A stretch of DNA of 7,221 bases from CAYVZU01 sp964455935 (GTDB lineage: Bacteria > Fibrobacterota > CAYVZU01), in the NCBI GenBank assembly GCA_964455935.1, contig CAYVZU010000158.1, positions 1-7,221 of the forward strand, in the 5' to 3' direction. Each line of letters opens with the position of its first letter. Position 1 is the first letter of the stretch. Made by a program: the position numbers and the translations under genes. Shown in pieces: positions 6,351 to 7,221 of this stretch. The notes beneath the pieces are model-generated. The model had not been told where the DNA came from, searched no databases, and worked only from the letters and a program-made list of their open reading frames with translations.

Positions 6351-6377
6351 GGAAAGATACATCAAGGACATTGTCTT

Positions 6378-6413
6378 GGCGCGGAGCGGGCCATATACCG
6401 GCCCCCTTGCGCC
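6378..6413 (+). promoter_or_regulatory. Two-tier hairpin upstream of the AroA-like gene
   Basis: An outer stem GGCGC (6378-6382)/GCGCC (6409-6413) encloses an inner stem GGGCC (6388-6392)/GGCCC (6400-6404) with a 7-nt loop and a near-symmetric internal loop. It ends 44 bp before the AroA-like ATG. The following bases (CCTTGTTT) are not a clean U-tract, so it may be a weak terminator for upstream transcription, a leader structure or an operator. The role is inferred from position. Confidence 0.35.
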
Positions 6414-6457
6414 CCTTGTTTCCCTCGTTTGCTGGATTAACTTATCTTTTCATCCTT

Positions 6458-7221
6458 ATGGATCGCGAATTTTCACCCCTGAAAACATTTACGGGCTCAA
6501 TTTCTCCGGCCGGCGACCACAACATCGCCCTGGTCAGCGCTCTTGCTGCCTCGTTGGCCCAGGGCGAGACCGTTCTGGAACGCTTCCCGGCCCACCGCGA
6601 ATGCCAGGCATTGCTTCAGCTCCTGCGCCGGTTTGGCGTGGAAACAGAGTATGATGCGGCCGCCGCCAAAGCTACAATTCGCGGCTCAGGCCTTTCGGGC
6701 TGGAATGCGGCCCAAGGGGAAATCGATATCGCGGGTTCCGAGACTCTTCTCAAGCTGATCTCCGGGGCCGTGGCCGGACGGCCCTTCACCACGACCCTAA
6801 CGGGCAGCGCATTCTTTTCCCTGGTCCCCATGGCTGAGATTATTGAGCCGCTGGGAAAAATGGGCGCCCGGCTGCAGACCGAAGACGACCATTTGCCGTT
6901 TGTGTTTCTATCGGCCCAACTTCAGGCGGCCGAGTTCGAGTTGTCCATCATGGACGCCAACACCAAGGCCGCCCTTCTCCTGGCGGGTTTGCGGGGTCAG
7001 GGCACGACCCGAATCATCGAAACCTTGGCCAGCAGCGATCATCTGGAGCGGGCCCTGCTGGCATTCGGCGCCGGCGTGCGGACCGATAAAGCAAAGCCCG
7101 ACGGCGGCCGTAAGGACGAAGATGAGCTGGAGCGCCGTATCCGTATGGCCAAGGCGCGGCAGGACAAGAAAGCCGGTGAAACCGGCCCCCCTCCCGCGTA
7201 CCGGGTCGAAATCGACGGCGG
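6458..7221 (+). CDS. AroA/EPSP-synthase-fold protein with substitutions at the substrate-binding residues (runs off right edge)
   Basis: There are 254 codons from the ATG at 6458 to the window end. The framework is that of 3-phosphoshikimate 1-carboxyvinyltransferase (inverse alpha/beta barrel): LAQGETVLERF (33-43), LLQLLRRFGVE (52-62), KLISGAVAGRPF (99-110), LTGSAFFSLVPMAEIIEPLGKMGARL (114-139), KAALLLAGLRGQGTTRIIE (170-188) and SSDHLERALLAFGAGV (192-207). Yet the signature residues of this half are replaced. The PGxKSxSxR loop reads GDHNIALV (Lys to His21, Ser to Asn22, Arg to Val26), the GNAGTAMR loop reads AGSETLLK (Asn to Gly93, Arg to Lys99), the RMKERP arginines are Phe119 and Val123, and S-x-Q is D166-A-N168. 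A charged insertion fills ~208-245. EPSP synthase activity is therefore doubtful. A pseudoenzyme or changed substrate is likelier than decay, because the frame is intact. No ribosome-binding site precedes the ATG, so the start is uncertain. Confidence 0.8.
   Translation, partial: MDREFSPLKTFTGSISPAGDHNIALVSALAASLAQGETVLERFPAHRECQALLQLLRRFGVETEYDAAAAKATIRGSGLSGWNAAQGEIDIAGSETLLKLISGAVAGRPFTTTLTGSAFFSLVPMAEIIEPLGKMGARLQTEDDHLPFVFLSAQLQAAEFELSIMDANTKAALLLAGLRGQGTTRIIETLASSDHLERALLAFGAGVRTDKAKPDGGRKDEDELERRIRMAKARQDKKAGETGPPPAYRVEIDG

Noticed and set aside
6097..6654. 185-codon plus-strand frame overlapping the Rrf2 remnant and the AroA-like start.
   Set aside because: Its middle holds the shifted part of the Rrf2 remnant, but the 3' half is an out-of-frame shadow of the AroA-like gene and the start has no support as an independent gene.

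Overview
The window appears to come from a Gram-negative bacterium of moderately high G+C content. An ADP-heptose:LPS heptosyltransferase-type GT9 enzyme next to a GT4 glycosyltransferase implies lipopolysaccharide-like surface glycans. The other genes are a GH20 hexosaminidase, a secreted protein with a sorting-domain-like tail, and scraps of a uroporphyrinogen-decarboxylase-like gene. That mix recalls uncultured PVC-type or neighbouring candidate phyla, but this is an impression and no marker gene settles it.

Layout. Positions 1-706 (minus) hold the N-terminal 235 codons of a GT4 glycosyltransferase that runs off the left edge. It is open to the edge and has no stop codon in the window. Positions 707-797 carry several copies of an ACAGGAT/ATCCTGT motif. 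Positions 798-1829 (minus) encode the GT9 enzyme, probably cotranscribed with the GT4 gene. Positions 1830-2373 have no convincing intact gene and look like decayed coding DNA. Positions 2374-3711 (plus) encode a secreted protein of an uncharacterised family. Its first ~60 codons look like the start of an unrelated uroporphyrinogen-decarboxylase-like gene, joined in frame ahead of a signal peptide. Positions 3776-5626 (minus, convergent) encode a GH20 beta-N-acetylhexosaminidase. Positions 5657-5898 form a 242-bp MITE-like element with perfect 15-bp terminal inverted repeats, ending only 30 bp from the GH20 start codon. Positions 6069-~6350 (plus) hold a frameshifted Rrf2-type regulator remnant. 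Position 6458 to the right edge (plus) is the N-terminal part of an AroA (EPSP synthase)-fold protein that has lost nearly all the substrate-binding residues of that half.

The genes do not form one pathway. GT9 and GT4 together fit surface polysaccharide or LPS-core assembly. The GH20 enzyme would act on N-acetylhexosamine-containing glycans, but no signal peptide is visible. The strongest theme is genome plasticity: broken genes (Rrf2, URO-D-like, the 1.9-2.3 kb debris), a non-autonomous element and short repeats sit between the intact genes. The most interesting protein is the AroA-like one. Its fold signature is intact and its catalytic signature is erased, which suggests a pseudoenzyme or a protein with a new function. 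I found no CRISPR array, tRNA, rRNA or transposase gene.
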